A stretch of 12,366 nt of DNA from JAFNGF01 sp964567045 (GCA_964567045.1 CAZMLE010000095.1:1-12366), one strand, 5' to 3'. Numbered from the stretch's first letter, positions 6,164-12,307 are shown. Made by a program: numbers and translations. Notes: generated by a model not told the origin, from the letters alone.

Positions 6164-7522
6164 ATGAGGCTGACGAACATGGTGTTTACATTGCTTAGCG
6201 TGTTGATGGTGCTCAGCAGTGCGAACTTGGTCACCAACGCCAACGAATATCCGCTTTATGTGGGCTGGGCGTCGGCGGATATTACTCCGGATAGGCCGGT
6301 GAATCTCGTGGGACAGATGAGCAAGCGGATCTCGCAGGGCGTTTTGGATCCGCTGACCGCGACCGCACTGGCTCTGGACACCAAGCAGGAAAATGGAAGT
6401 AAAGAGCAGGCGATTATGATCTCGTGCGACCTGCTGTGGACCCGAAAGGAAATACAACAGAGGCTACAGAAATTGGTGCAGCCCCGTATCGCCGATTTCG
6501 ATGTGAGCAAGTTATTTCTAAATGCAACCCACACCCATACGGGTCCGGGAGTCTTAGATGGGGCTTTCTATGGTCTATATGACGTGAGCAAAGACGAAGG
6601 GGTCATGAAGGCGTCCCACTACGCTGATTTCCTGCTGGAACGTCTGGCCGATATTGCGGTGCAGGCCTGGCAAAGCCGCAAGCCGGCAGGGGTAAGCTGG
6701 GCTCTGGGACATTCGCTGGTGGGCTTCAATCGCCGGGCGTACTATTTCGACGGTCGGGCAGTTATGTATGGCAATACAAACCAGGAGAATTTCTCCCACA
6801 TCGAGGGCTACGAAGATCACGGACAGGGAATGCTGTTCTTCTGGGACAAAGACGAAAAGCTAACCGGGATCGTGATAAATGTGGCCTGTCCCGCCCAGGA
6901 GACCGAGCAACTGCTCAAGGTCTCCGCCGACTTCTGGCACGAAGTCCGGCAAGAAATCCGAGCAAGGTACGGCAAGGAAACATTTATCTTTCCGCAATGC
7001 GGCGCGGCAGGCGACCAGTCGCCGCATCTATTGTGGGCAAAACTGGCTGAAGACATCATGGGCCAAAGAAAAGGAATTTCACGACGCCAGGAAATCGCCC
7101 GCCGGATTGCCGATGCGGTTGATGAGGTGTTCCCGTACGCCAAATATTACGTCAAGAACAAAATCGTCTTTACCCATAAAAGCGCAAACATTAATTTGCC
7201 CACCAAGGAGCCGCCCGATTTGCCGTTCTACACCGGCGACGCAGTCAAACCGGCTGAGGTCCACGTGATCCGGCTGGGGGACGTGGGTCTGGCTACTAAC
7301 CCATTCGAATTGTACCTGGACTACGGCATCCGAATGAAAGCCCGCAGTAAGGCGGTACTGACGTTTATCGTACAGCTCTGTTGCCAGCATTCCGGGTATC
7401 TACCCAGCGAAAGGGCAATCCAGGGCGGCGGCTACAGCGCGGACAAGTACATCGTCGGGCCGCATGGTGGACAGGTGCTCGTCAACGAGATAGTTTTGCT
7501 AATCAACGCTATGTGGGATTAG
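6164..7522 (+). CDS. Secreted neutral/alkaline ceramidase-like hydrolase
   Basis: This 452-aa protein has an N-terminal signal peptide (hydrophobic residues about 6-22) and so is periplasmic or secreted. It resembles the N-terminal domain family of neutral/alkaline ceramidases. It has GWASADITP (34-42), the zinc-binding segment NATHTHTGPG (120-129; His123, His125) and CGAAGDQSP (279-287), which parallels the ceramidase GDxSP motif with the catalytic serine. The usual downstream His segment reads VACPAQETE (240-248) instead. The C-terminus YLPSERAIQGGGYSADKY is typical of this family branch. At 452 aa it is shorter than full ceramidases (about 650 aa or more) and lacks their C-terminal Ig-like domain, so ceramide is not a safe substrate call. 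The gene starts 20 nt after the TIM-barrel stop. The ATG at 6164 has no clear ribosome binding site; an ATG at 6179 preceded by TGAGG is an alternative and keeps the signal peptide. Confidence 0.85.
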   Translation: MRLTNMVFTLLSVLMVLSSANLVTNANEYPLYVGWASADITPDRPVNLVGQMSKRISQGVLDPLTATALALDTKQENGSKEQAIMISCDLLWTRKEIQQRLQKLVQPRIADFDVSKLFLNATHTHTGPGVLDGAFYGLYDVSKDEGVMKASHYADFLLERLADIAVQAWQSRKPAGVSWALGHSLVGFNRRAYYFDGRAVMYGNTNQENFSHIEGYEDHGQGMLFFWDKDEKLTGIVINVACPAQETEQLLKVSADFWHEVRQEIRARYGKETFIFPQCGAAGDQSPHLLWAKLAEDIMGQRKGISRRQEIARRIADAVDEVFPYAKYYVKNKIVFTHKSANINLPTKEPPDLPFYTGDAVKPAEVHVIRLGDVGLATNPFELYLDYGIRMKARSKAVLTFIVQLCCQHSGYLPSERAIQGGGYSADKYIVGPHGGQVLVNEIVLLINAMWD

Positions 7523-7538
7523 CCCCGACTTGTCGGGG
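7523..7538. repeat. CCCCGAC-type palindrome, second copy
   Basis: CCCCGAC (7523-7529) and GTCGGGG (7532-7538) flank TT. The palindrome begins directly after the stop of the ceramidase-like gene. There is no T-run after it, so it is a poor terminator. It shares both arms with the palindrome at 5702-5717. Confidence 0.65.
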
Positions 7539-7552
7539 ATCCGCCGCTGTAC

Positions 7553-7570
7553 GGTTCGACTGAGCTCGCC
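7553..7570. repeat. TTCGACT-GAGCTC-type dispersed repeat
   Basis: GGTTCGACTGAGCTCGCC resembles the widespread TTCGAC...GCTC palindromic repeat, a relative of which occurs in reverse orientation at 12287-12307. It is followed directly by copy C of the composite palindrome. Confidence 0.4.
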
Positions 7571-7613
7571 CCCTGCTTTCGCAGGGGCAAGCTTGCCCCC
7601 GCGCAGGCGGGGG
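7570..7613. repeat. Composite palindromic repeat, copy C
   Basis: Hairpin 1 is CCCCTGC/GCAGGGG (7570-7576, 7581-7587; loop TTTC). Then CAAGCTT (7588-7594). Hairpin 2 is CCCCCGC/GCGGGGG (7596-7602, 7607-7613; loop GCAG). The layout, loops and AAGCTT linker match copy B. Base changes between copies are compensated within stems, which suggests selection on, or spread as, a folded structure. Here it is intergenic. Confidence 0.8.
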
Positions 7614-7644
7614 TCCGGCGACGGCTAAACAGTGCCGGCAAAAC

Positions 7645-7682
7645 AAAAAGGCCGCCCCTGCTTCCGCGGGGACAGCCTTTTT
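7645..7682. terminator. Bidirectional intrinsic terminator
   Basis: AAAAAGGC (7645-7652) pairs with GCCTTTTT (7675-7682). Inside, CCCC/GGGG (7655-7658, 7668-7671) and GC/GC (7660-7661, 7666-7667) extend the stem around loop TTCC. A-rich and T-rich flanks give a U-tract in both directions. It sits between the convergent ceramidase-like gene and the outer-membrane protein gene, as expected. The inner hairpin resembles hairpin 1 of the composite repeats. Confidence 0.8.
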
Positions 7683-7714
7683 TTGTTGCGGATCCCGGCG
7701 CGCCTGGACTGGCC

Positions 7715-8575
7715 TTAGAATTTGTACTTCAACCCGAAGGTCGACCAGAACTCGTCATTGTCGTTGACGGACTTATCCATGCTTATCTGGTAATAGAGCC
7801 CCGGAGTGAACGTGAGATTCTTGTCGAGGTCAATATCTGTGGAGACACCGAATACAGCATTTGACCAATCGTGGTCCACATCCTGGCCAGCCGGCCCGAC
7901 GCCATCATTGTACACCAATTCCGTGTGCAGATTCAGGACATGTTCCGGTATTTCAGGTACCAGACCCTTTACAGGCAAACCATAATCAAGCATGAAAATG
8001 TGTGCAAAACCGGAAGCTGTTCCACCAAATCCAGGCGCCGGAACCAAAGAAGACCTGGCTCCAGAATAGGAACCGCTTTCGGACGGCCACATCTTGACCA
8101 GAACATAGGTCGGAATCACGCCTGCGGGACAAATCTTGGGCCAGGAAAGGACGGCCTGTAGTTCCTGAAGAGCGGCATTGGGACCCTTCAGCATGGTTCC
8201 CTCTGTGGGGTGGTCTGGGTAGTTATAATAGACCCAACCGAGCCTGTAGTTAGTGGCGTAAGATTCCTCGCCAAACATCCTGTTCTGGTAGTACAGAGTG
8301 TAGTCCCACCGCTCGCTGTTTTCGTATCCAGACGAGTTAGCCCTATGACCCATGGCGCTTATTCCAAAGCCTGTACCAAACAAGCTCAGGTCAACAGCCG
8401 GCTGGATAGCACTTTTGGAACCGTAGACAGTAAAGCCTCGCCAAACATACTTAGTTTGATAGGTTACATCGATCGACCCGTGCAGGTCACCTTCCTGGGC
8501 TTGCGCTACGCCAGTGGCCAAGCCACCAGTTGCCGCTAACAACACTACAGCAGTCAATAAAACTCCTTGCTTCAT
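7715..8575 (-). CDS. Outer-membrane beta-barrel protein, function unknown
   Basis: The 286-aa protein has a Sec signal peptide (MKQGVLLTAVVLL... ending AQA-QEG near residue 26). The mature sequence is rich in aromatic and alternating residues. It begins with a DVTYQTKYVWRGF segment typical of small outer-membrane barrels, and ends in FGLKYKF, whose terminal Phe is the usual recognition signal for barrel assembly. Multiple strand-like segments (WDYTLYYQNRMF, YRLGWVYYNY, FTPGLYYQISM) support a barrel. The start has AAGGAG 8 nt upstream. It lies downstream of trpB2 in the same direction, but the 120-nt gap with two hairpins leaves co-transcription uncertain. The terminator at 7645-7682 follows it. 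No specific ligand or transport role can be assigned. Confidence 0.75.
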   Translation of the reverse strand: MKQGVLLTAVVLLAATGGLATGVAQAQEGDLHGSIDVTYQTKYVWRGFTVYGSKSAIQPAVDLSLFGTGFGISAMGHRANSSGYENSERWDYTLYYQNRMFGEESYATNYRLGWVYYNYPDHPTEGTMLKGPNAALQELQAVLSWPKICPAGVIPTYVLVKMWPSESGSYSGARSSLVPAPGFGGTASGFAHIFMLDYGLPVKGLVPEIPEHVLNLHTELVYNDGVGPAGQDVDHDWSNAVFGVSTDIDLDKNLTFTPGLYYQISMDKSVNDNDEFWSTFGLKYKF

Positions 8576-8613
8576 AACAGTTTCTCCTTAAAAATGTGTC
8601 ACCATTTCTTAAA

Positions 8614-8634
8614 CCCTGCCACCTGGTGGCAGGG
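8614..8634. repeat. Perfect inverted repeat upstream of the outer-membrane gene
   Basis: CCCTGCCACC (8614-8623) and GGTGGCAGGG (8625-8634) are perfect 10-bp arms around one base. It lies in the leader of the outer-membrane protein gene, next to TAACCGGTTA (8636-8645) and a second hairpin. It may be a REP-like repeat, a trpB2 3'-end structure or an mRNA stabiliser. Confidence 0.55.
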
Positions 8635-8644
8635 CTAACCGGTT

Positions 8645-8670
8645 AACCCCGCCATCACCATGGCGGGGTT
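8645..8670. repeat. Strong hairpin just after trpB2
   Basis: AACCCCGCCAT (8645-8655) and ATGGCGGGGTT (8660-8670) are perfect 11-bp arms with a 4-nt loop, 26 nt beyond the trpB2 stop. On the trpB2 transcript no U-tract follows, so intrinsic termination is doubtful. The T-rich flank (TTGTTCTTTT) is on the opposite strand. Confidence 0.55.
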
Positions 8671-8695
8671 GTTCTTTTCGCCTCCAGTCTCTACT

Positions 8696-10063
8696 TTAGG
8701 CAGGCACTTTCGGCAGGTCCGCCAGCGCCTCCTTTATCTTGGCCTCGGGATATTCGTAATCCTCTAACTTGCCACTAAAATAAGCATCATAAGCCGCCAT
8801 GTCAACATGTCCGTGGCCGCTGTGAGCAATAAGTATGATTTTTGACTCCCCGGACTCCCTGCACTTAAGGGCTTCGTCTATCGCTACTTTGATACAATGG
8901 TTTGTCTCCGGAGCACTGATAATGCCCTCAGCGCGGGCAAAGGTTACACCGGCTTTAAAGGTGGCAATCTGGTGCACAGCTCTGGCCTCGACCAGCCCGA
9001 GCCTGTGTAGATGGCATATTATCGGAGCCATGCCGTGATAGCGCAGGCCGCCCGCATGAACCGGCGGCGGAATAAAACCATGTCCAAGAGTATACATCTT
9101 GATCAACGGCGTCAGCTTGGCTTCATCGCCGAAGTCATAGGCGTAAGGACCTTTGGTTACCGTGGGACAGCTTTCCGGCTCAACGTTGATAATGCGAAGA
9201 TCCGGCTTTGTCCCGTCAATTTTATCCCTTATGAATGGCAGAAACATGCCGGCAAAATTCGACCCGCCGCCGATACAGCCCACGATAATGTCGGGGTAGA
9301 CGCCCGCCATTTCCATCTGCTCTTTTGCCTCCAGGCCGACGACCGTCTGATGCAGCAACACGTGGTTGAGCACGCTGCCCAAAGAGTAGTGGGTATCATC
9401 GCGAGAGACCGCGTCCTCCACCGCCTCGCTGATAGCCATGCCCAAGCTTCCGGGACAATTGGGGTCTCTTGCCAGTATCTCTCGGCCTACTTTAGTATCG
9501 CGGCTGGGGCTGGGCACGCACTTTGCGCCCCAGGTCTGCATCATTATGCGGCGATACGGCTTCTGGTGATAGCTCACCGCAACCATGTAGACCTTAATCT
9601 CAACGCCGAAGCACGCGCCCGCGAAGGCAAGGGCGCTTCCCCACTGTCCGGCTCCGGTCTCGGTAGCAATGCGCTTGATGCCCTCTTTTTTATTGTAGTA
9701 GACCTGAGCCACAGCGGTATTGGGCTTGTGACTGCCCGGCGGACTCGTCCCCTCATATTTGTAGAAAATCTTAGCCGGTGTATCCAGAGCCTTCTCCAAT
9801 CTGTACGCGCGAAATAGATTTGTCGGCCTCCATAGACGATAGATGTCACGAACCTCATCTGGGATGTCGATCCAGCGCTGCGTGCTCACCTCCTGCTTGA
9901 TTAGTTCCATAGGAAATAGAGGAGCCAGGTCCTGTGGCCCTATCGGCTTGCCGGTGCCGGGGTGCAAGACAGGCGGCAGAGGCTGCGGCAAATCCGCCTG
10001 GATGTTGTACCATTGAGTGGGTATCCTGCTCTCGTCTAAAGTAAATTTTGTTCGCTCAGCCAT
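8696..10063 (-). CDS. trpB: Tryptophan synthase beta chain, TrpB2 type
   Basis: This 455-aa protein is a PLP-dependent beta-replacement enzyme that joins indole and L-serine to give tryptophan. The PLP lysine is Lys113 in EGTSPPGSHKPNTA, followed by TETGAGQWG (134-142; Glu135 is the catalytic acid position). The phosphate-binding GCIGGGSNF loop lies in the second half and SGHGHVD near the C-terminus. The length, the RPTNLFRA segment (79-86) and the N-terminal extension (LPQPLPPVLHPGTG) mark the TrpB2 subfamily, which typically does not form a tight complex with TrpA. TrpB1 is usually near 400 aa. No trpA or other trp gene is in the window, so it may salvage indole or support a dispersed pathway. 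AAGGAG lies 7-8 nt before the ATG, and a promoter with a perfect -35 box lies upstream. Confidence 0.95.
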   Translation of the reverse strand: MAERTKFTLDESRIPTQWYNIQADLPQPLPPVLHPGTGKPIGPQDLAPLFPMELIKQEVSTQRWIDIPDEVRDIYRLWRPTNLFRAYRLEKALDTPAKIFYKYEGTSPPGSHKPNTAVAQVYYNKKEGIKRIATETGAGQWGSALAFAGACFGVEIKVYMVAVSYHQKPYRRIMMQTWGAKCVPSPSRDTKVGREILARDPNCPGSLGMAISEAVEDAVSRDDTHYSLGSVLNHVLLHQTVVGLEAKEQMEMAGVYPDIIVGCIGGGSNFAGMFLPFIRDKIDGTKPDLRIINVEPESCPTVTKGPYAYDFGDEAKLTPLIKMYTLGHGFIPPPVHAGGLRYHGMAPIICHLHRLGLVEARAVHQIATFKAGVTFARAEGIISAPETNHCIKVAIDEALKCRESGESKIILIAHSGHGHVDMAAYDAYFSGKLEDYEYPEAKIKEALADLPKVPA

Positions 10064-10111
10064 TTTGCTCTCCTTAAGTCAATCTAATGTACCTCTTGGC
10101 GCCCCCTAATC

Positions 10112-10122
10112 GACGCTGCGTC
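10112..10122. promoter_or_regulatory. Short palindrome in the trpB2 leader
   Basis: GACGC (10112-10116) and GCGTC (10118-10122) are perfect 5-bp arms adjoining the predicted -10 box, at the expected transcription start. An operator is possible, but the site is short. Confidence 0.25.
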
Positions 10123-10151
10123 TATCTAACCCAATGGCACACACCTGTCAA
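10123..10151 (-). promoter_or_regulatory. Probable trpB2 promoter
   Basis: The minus strand shows a perfect TTGACA (10146-10151), a 17-nt spacer and a weak TAGATA -10 (10123-10128). It sits about 60-90 nt upstream of the trpB2 ATG, in the gap after amrB, so trpB2 need not depend on amrB transcription. Confidence 0.45.
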
Positions 10152-10174
10152 GCAAATTTAGCCAGAATTTCCGC

Positions 10175-11071
10175 TTAAAAAACTATTGCTGCGTAGCCGA
10201 CACTATCAAGGCTGATCGTTCCCATTTCTCGAAGCATCACATCACTACTATTTGTATGCGCAAGCAAGAGCCCCTCGGTTTTGCCGAGTTGTTTCGCTGC
10301 CGCGATCGCTGCCGCTGCTGCGCCGGGTCCACAGGCGTTGCAATTCTCCGCAGCACTGGCCAGCAATTCTCGCGGCTGAAGCTTCAAAGCTAAATCAATA
10401 AACCGCTGATCATTGACCGTGCCGGCCCAGGCCAAAGCCTCGCTGCCTGTCCCCATCGGCACAAAGCCGTAACGCGGGCCGTAATGAGTCAAATCGGTCG
10501 AGCCGATGCAAACAATTTTTTTGCTGTGCTCTCGACCGATAATGTCACCAACCTCTGTGCCCAGTGACACCGCCTGCTCTGTCGGCGGGACAATGATGGG
10601 CAGTATTTTTGCACCGGCAAAGAGATATTGTATGAATGGGACCTGCACCTCGATACTGTGCTCGGAACCGTGAGCACCGCGGTCACTTACGGCCGCGCCA
10701 GTGCTCAGCACGGCTTCAGCCAACTCCTCATCAACTCCAACTTCGCCGAGCGGTGTCATCCAACTGCCTTTGTCATAAAGAGCCGACGATTCTCCGAAGT
10801 AGCCGTGGGCGGCGCCAAATACTACAAAAGTATCCACTTTTTTATGTCGCTTTTTTATAGCTGAGAAAACCAGCGCCGCTAGGTCCCCGCTGAACGTCCA
10901 GCCGGCGTGCGGAACAATGCCAGCTACTATCGTTTCAGGCAGCGATTCCCCCCGCTGCTGGATTCCGCCAGGAAGACGCGGGGCCTGCAGGCACTGCTTG
11001 ATTTGGTCTATACAGGCACTGTGCTGGACGGGATAAAACTGACCGGCGACGACTGGTTTCCGCGCTTGCAT
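10175..11071 (-). CDS. amrB: Memo-family protein (AmmeMemoRadiSam system protein B)
   Basis: The 298-aa protein matches the Memo family over its full length: RKPVVAGQFYP (4-14), GIVPHAGWTFSG (51-62), VVFGAAHG (83-90), GSEHSIEVQVPFI (135-147), STDLTHYG (191-198) and CNACGPGAAAAAI (244-256). Conserved candidate metal ligands His55, His89 and Cys247 correspond to the site described in human MEMO1 and related dioxygenase folds. In bacteria and archaea the family co-occurs with an AMMECR1-domain protein and a radical SAM enzyme; neither is in this window. The biochemical role of the bacterial system is not established. AGGTGG lies 5 nt before the ATG but falls inside a predicted hairpin (11074-11128). 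It is divergent from purE. Confidence 0.92.
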   Translation of the reverse strand: MQARKPVVAGQFYPVQHSACIDQIKQCLQAPRLPGGIQQRGESLPETIVAGIVPHAGWTFSGDLAALVFSAIKKRHKKVDTFVVFGAAHGYFGESSALYDKGSWMTPLGEVGVDEELAEAVLSTGAAVSDRGAHGSEHSIEVQVPFIQYLFAGAKILPIIVPPTEQAVSLGTEVGDIIGREHSKKIVCIGSTDLTHYGPRYGFVPMGTGSEALAWAGTVNDQRFIDLALKLQPRELLASAAENCNACGPGAAAAAIAAAKQLGKTEGLLLAHTNSSDVMLREMGTISLDSVGYAAIVF

Positions 11072-11073
11072 TT

Positions 11074-11128
11074 ACGCCACCTATCACTTGGGTCCCCGCG
11101 AAGCGGGAAACCCTTGCATTCGTGGCGT
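11074..11128 (-). promoter_or_regulatory. Leader hairpin overlapping the amrB ribosome binding site
   Basis: In the amrB mRNA, ACGCCAC (11128-11122) pairs with GTGGCGT (11080-11074), ending 2 nt before the ATG. It takes up most of the AGGTGG ribosome binding site. Nested inside is a second stem (CCCGC/GCGGG, 11095-11099 and 11103-11107, loop GAA), with GGGT/ACCC further out. The structure could limit amrB translation; the regulatory role is inferred. Confidence 0.45.
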
Positions 11129-11142
11129 TAAGCCACTATTAT
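11114..11142 (+). promoter_or_regulatory. Possible purE promoter
   Basis: TTGCAT (11114-11119), a 17-nt spacer and TATTAT (11137-11142) lie about 40 nt upstream of the purE ATG. The -10 is one mismatch from consensus; the -35 matches only its TTG half. Confidence 0.35.
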
Positions 11143-11181
11143 TAGCAGATATTCCAACGGCGCAGAACATTGTAAGCGTTT

Positions 11182-11733
11182 ATGAAGAAAAAACAAATGC
11201 TATCTGGAAAAAACGAGACACGAGGCACGAGCGACGAGGCACGAATTTGCCCCGTAGCGGTGATAGCAGGCTCGGATAGCGATTTAGAGGTGATGCAAGG
11301 CTGTATTGACACGCTTTTGGACTTCGGCATAAAGCCAGTGGTGCGGATTATTTCAGCCCACCGGACGCCGCAAATTGCCGCCGAATTTGCTGAAAACGCC
11401 GCCAAGAACGGCATAAAGGTTATTATTGCCGCCGCTGGCATGGCTGCCCACCTGGCAGGCGCACTGGCGGCACGCACCTGCCTGCCGGTTATTGGAGTGC
11501 CCTTAATCTCCGCCGGCGGATTAGAAGGAATTGATGCCCTGTTGAGTACGATACAAATGCCGCCTGGCGTGCCGGTAGCAACGATGGCTATCGGAACAGC
11601 AGGCGCCAAAAATGCCGCCCTGTTCGCGGTACAAATCCTGGCCCTGACAGATAAAAACCTGGCCAAAAAACTCGTGCAGTTCAAGAAAACTCAGCAGCAA
11701 AAGGCTTGTTCGACACAGATTAACACAGATTAG
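11182..11733 (+). CDS. purE: N5-carboxyaminoimidazole ribonucleotide mutase, PurE
   Basis: The 183-aa protein is PurE, which in de novo purine synthesis converts N5-CAIR to CAIR (class I) or carboxylates AIR directly (class II). Motifs are VAVIAGSDSDLEVM (25-38; Ser31, Asp34), IISAHRTP (57-63 region; His60) and AAAGMAAHLAGALAA (83-97). The C-terminal QMPPGVPVATMAIGTAGAKNAALFA stretch begins at residue 125; its pattern fits class I. The core is standard length, but both ends are unusual. About 22 N-terminal residues are partly encoded by a heptanucleotide tandem repeat (11213-11247). The last residues (TQINTD) come from an ACACAGATTA direct repeat that includes the stop codon. The start is uncertain: ATG at 11182 or 11197. 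Neither has a good ribosome binding site, and anything later than about 11251 would cut the first beta strand. No purK is in the window. Confidence 0.93.
   Translation: MKKKQMLSGKNETRGTSDEARICPVAVIAGSDSDLEVMQGCIDTLLDFGIKPVVRIISAHRTPQIAAEFAENAAKNGIKVIIAAAGMAAHLAGALAARTCLPVIGVPLISAGGLEGIDALLSTIQMPPGVPVATMAIGTAGAKNAALFAVQILALTDKNLAKKLVQFKKTQQQKACSTQINTD
11213..11247 (+). repeat. Five-unit heptanucleotide tandem repeat in the purE 5' end
   Basis: Units are ACGAGAC, ACGAGGC, ACGAGCG, ACGAGGC and ACGAATT, each 7 nt and contiguous. They encode residues ETRGTSDEAR of the PurE N-terminal extension. Seven is not a multiple of three, so loss or gain of a unit would shift the frame relative to either upstream ATG. 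Confidence 0.7.
11713..11732. repeat. ACACAGATTA direct repeat at the purE stop
   Basis: Two adjacent perfect 10-bp copies (11713-11722, 11723-11732). The purE TAG stop overlaps the second. Related ACACAGATT sequence occurs again at 12250-12258 and a variant at 11884-11898. Confidence 0.65.
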
Positions 11734-11800
11734 CACGGCGAGAAAATTACCAGTCCCGATCAGGGATGGCCGAGCCATTACAAAACAGTGCGAATCCGTG

Positions 11801-11833
11801 TAAATCCGCCGTACGTCTGGCGGATAAATCCGC
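11801..11833. repeat. Palindrome with flanking direct repeats
   Basis: ATCCGCC (11804-11810) and GGCGGAT (11819-11825) form a stem with an 8-nt loop. TAAATCCGC occurs at 11801-11809 and again at 11825-11833. This is another short repeat of the REP-like kind, about 70 nt beyond the purE stop. Confidence 0.5.
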
Positions 11834-12083
11834 GTCTAAAAAAACGTGATCGAAAAGGATTTAGCCTTGCCCTAATTCTATCAACCCAGATTAACACGAT
11901 TTAAAACTGGAATTATCCGGAATTTAATAAAACTGGCATATTTTGGTTATTTTCCCGAGGTGATGTTCATTTTTGCAGTAAAACGTGGCTTCGCAGGTCA
12001 TTTTGTAGAGTTTGGGCAAAATAGGCAAGAAAAATGGGTTAAAAAAGCATCAAAAATGCGCAGGAAATAACAGGAAATCTGCA

Positions 12084-12099
12084 AAAACGCACGCGTTTT
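12084..12099. repeat. AAAACGC palindrome in the AT-rich spacer
   Basis: AAAACGC (12084-12090) and GCGTTTT (12093-12099) are perfect 7-bp arms around AC. TTGACA (12109-12114) and a TTAACA/TGTTAA palindrome (12137-12151) follow. The group may be a control region for a gene beyond the right edge, but no convincing -10 box is found. Confidence 0.35.
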
Positions 12100-12235
12100 G
12101 ACGAGAAATTGACAAAAACTTATCACTTTTTTCAAATTAACATTTTGTTAAATTGGGAGGTATAGGGAATTATCTGCTTGGGGTTTGGGCACGGATTGCA
12201 CAGCCAGATATAGCCACGAAAAAGCACAAAAGTTT

Positions 12236-12268
12236 TTGACACTGATTTACACAGATTGACACTGATTT
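12236..12268. repeat. TTGACACTGATTT direct repeat
   Basis: Two identical 13-bp copies (12236-12248, 12256-12268) repeat with a 20-nt period, separated by ACACAGA. The linker shares ACACAGATT with the repeat at the purE stop, so both belong to one dispersed repeat family. Confidence 0.6.
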
Positions 12269-12286
12269 TTATTTGCCACAGACGCC

Positions 12287-12307
12287 GTCCTGAGCAGAGT
12301 CGAAGGA
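12287..12307. repeat. TTCGAC...GCTCAGGA dispersed palindromic repeat
   Basis: On the minus strand it reads TCCTTCGACTCTGCTCAGGA, an imperfect palindrome of a type widely scattered in bacterial genomes. A relative lies at 7553-7570. Confidence 0.5.

Noticed and set aside
3560..7613. CRISPR array
   Set aside because: The repeated palindromes are not regularly spaced, have no unique spacers of uniform length, and no cas genes are present.
9011..9817. Long plus-strand open frame (268 codons)
   Set aside because: It is antisense to trpB2, low in recognisable motifs, and explained by codon structure of the real gene.
11142..11684. Minus-strand open frame (180 codons)
   Set aside because: It is antisense to purE and has no family resemblance.
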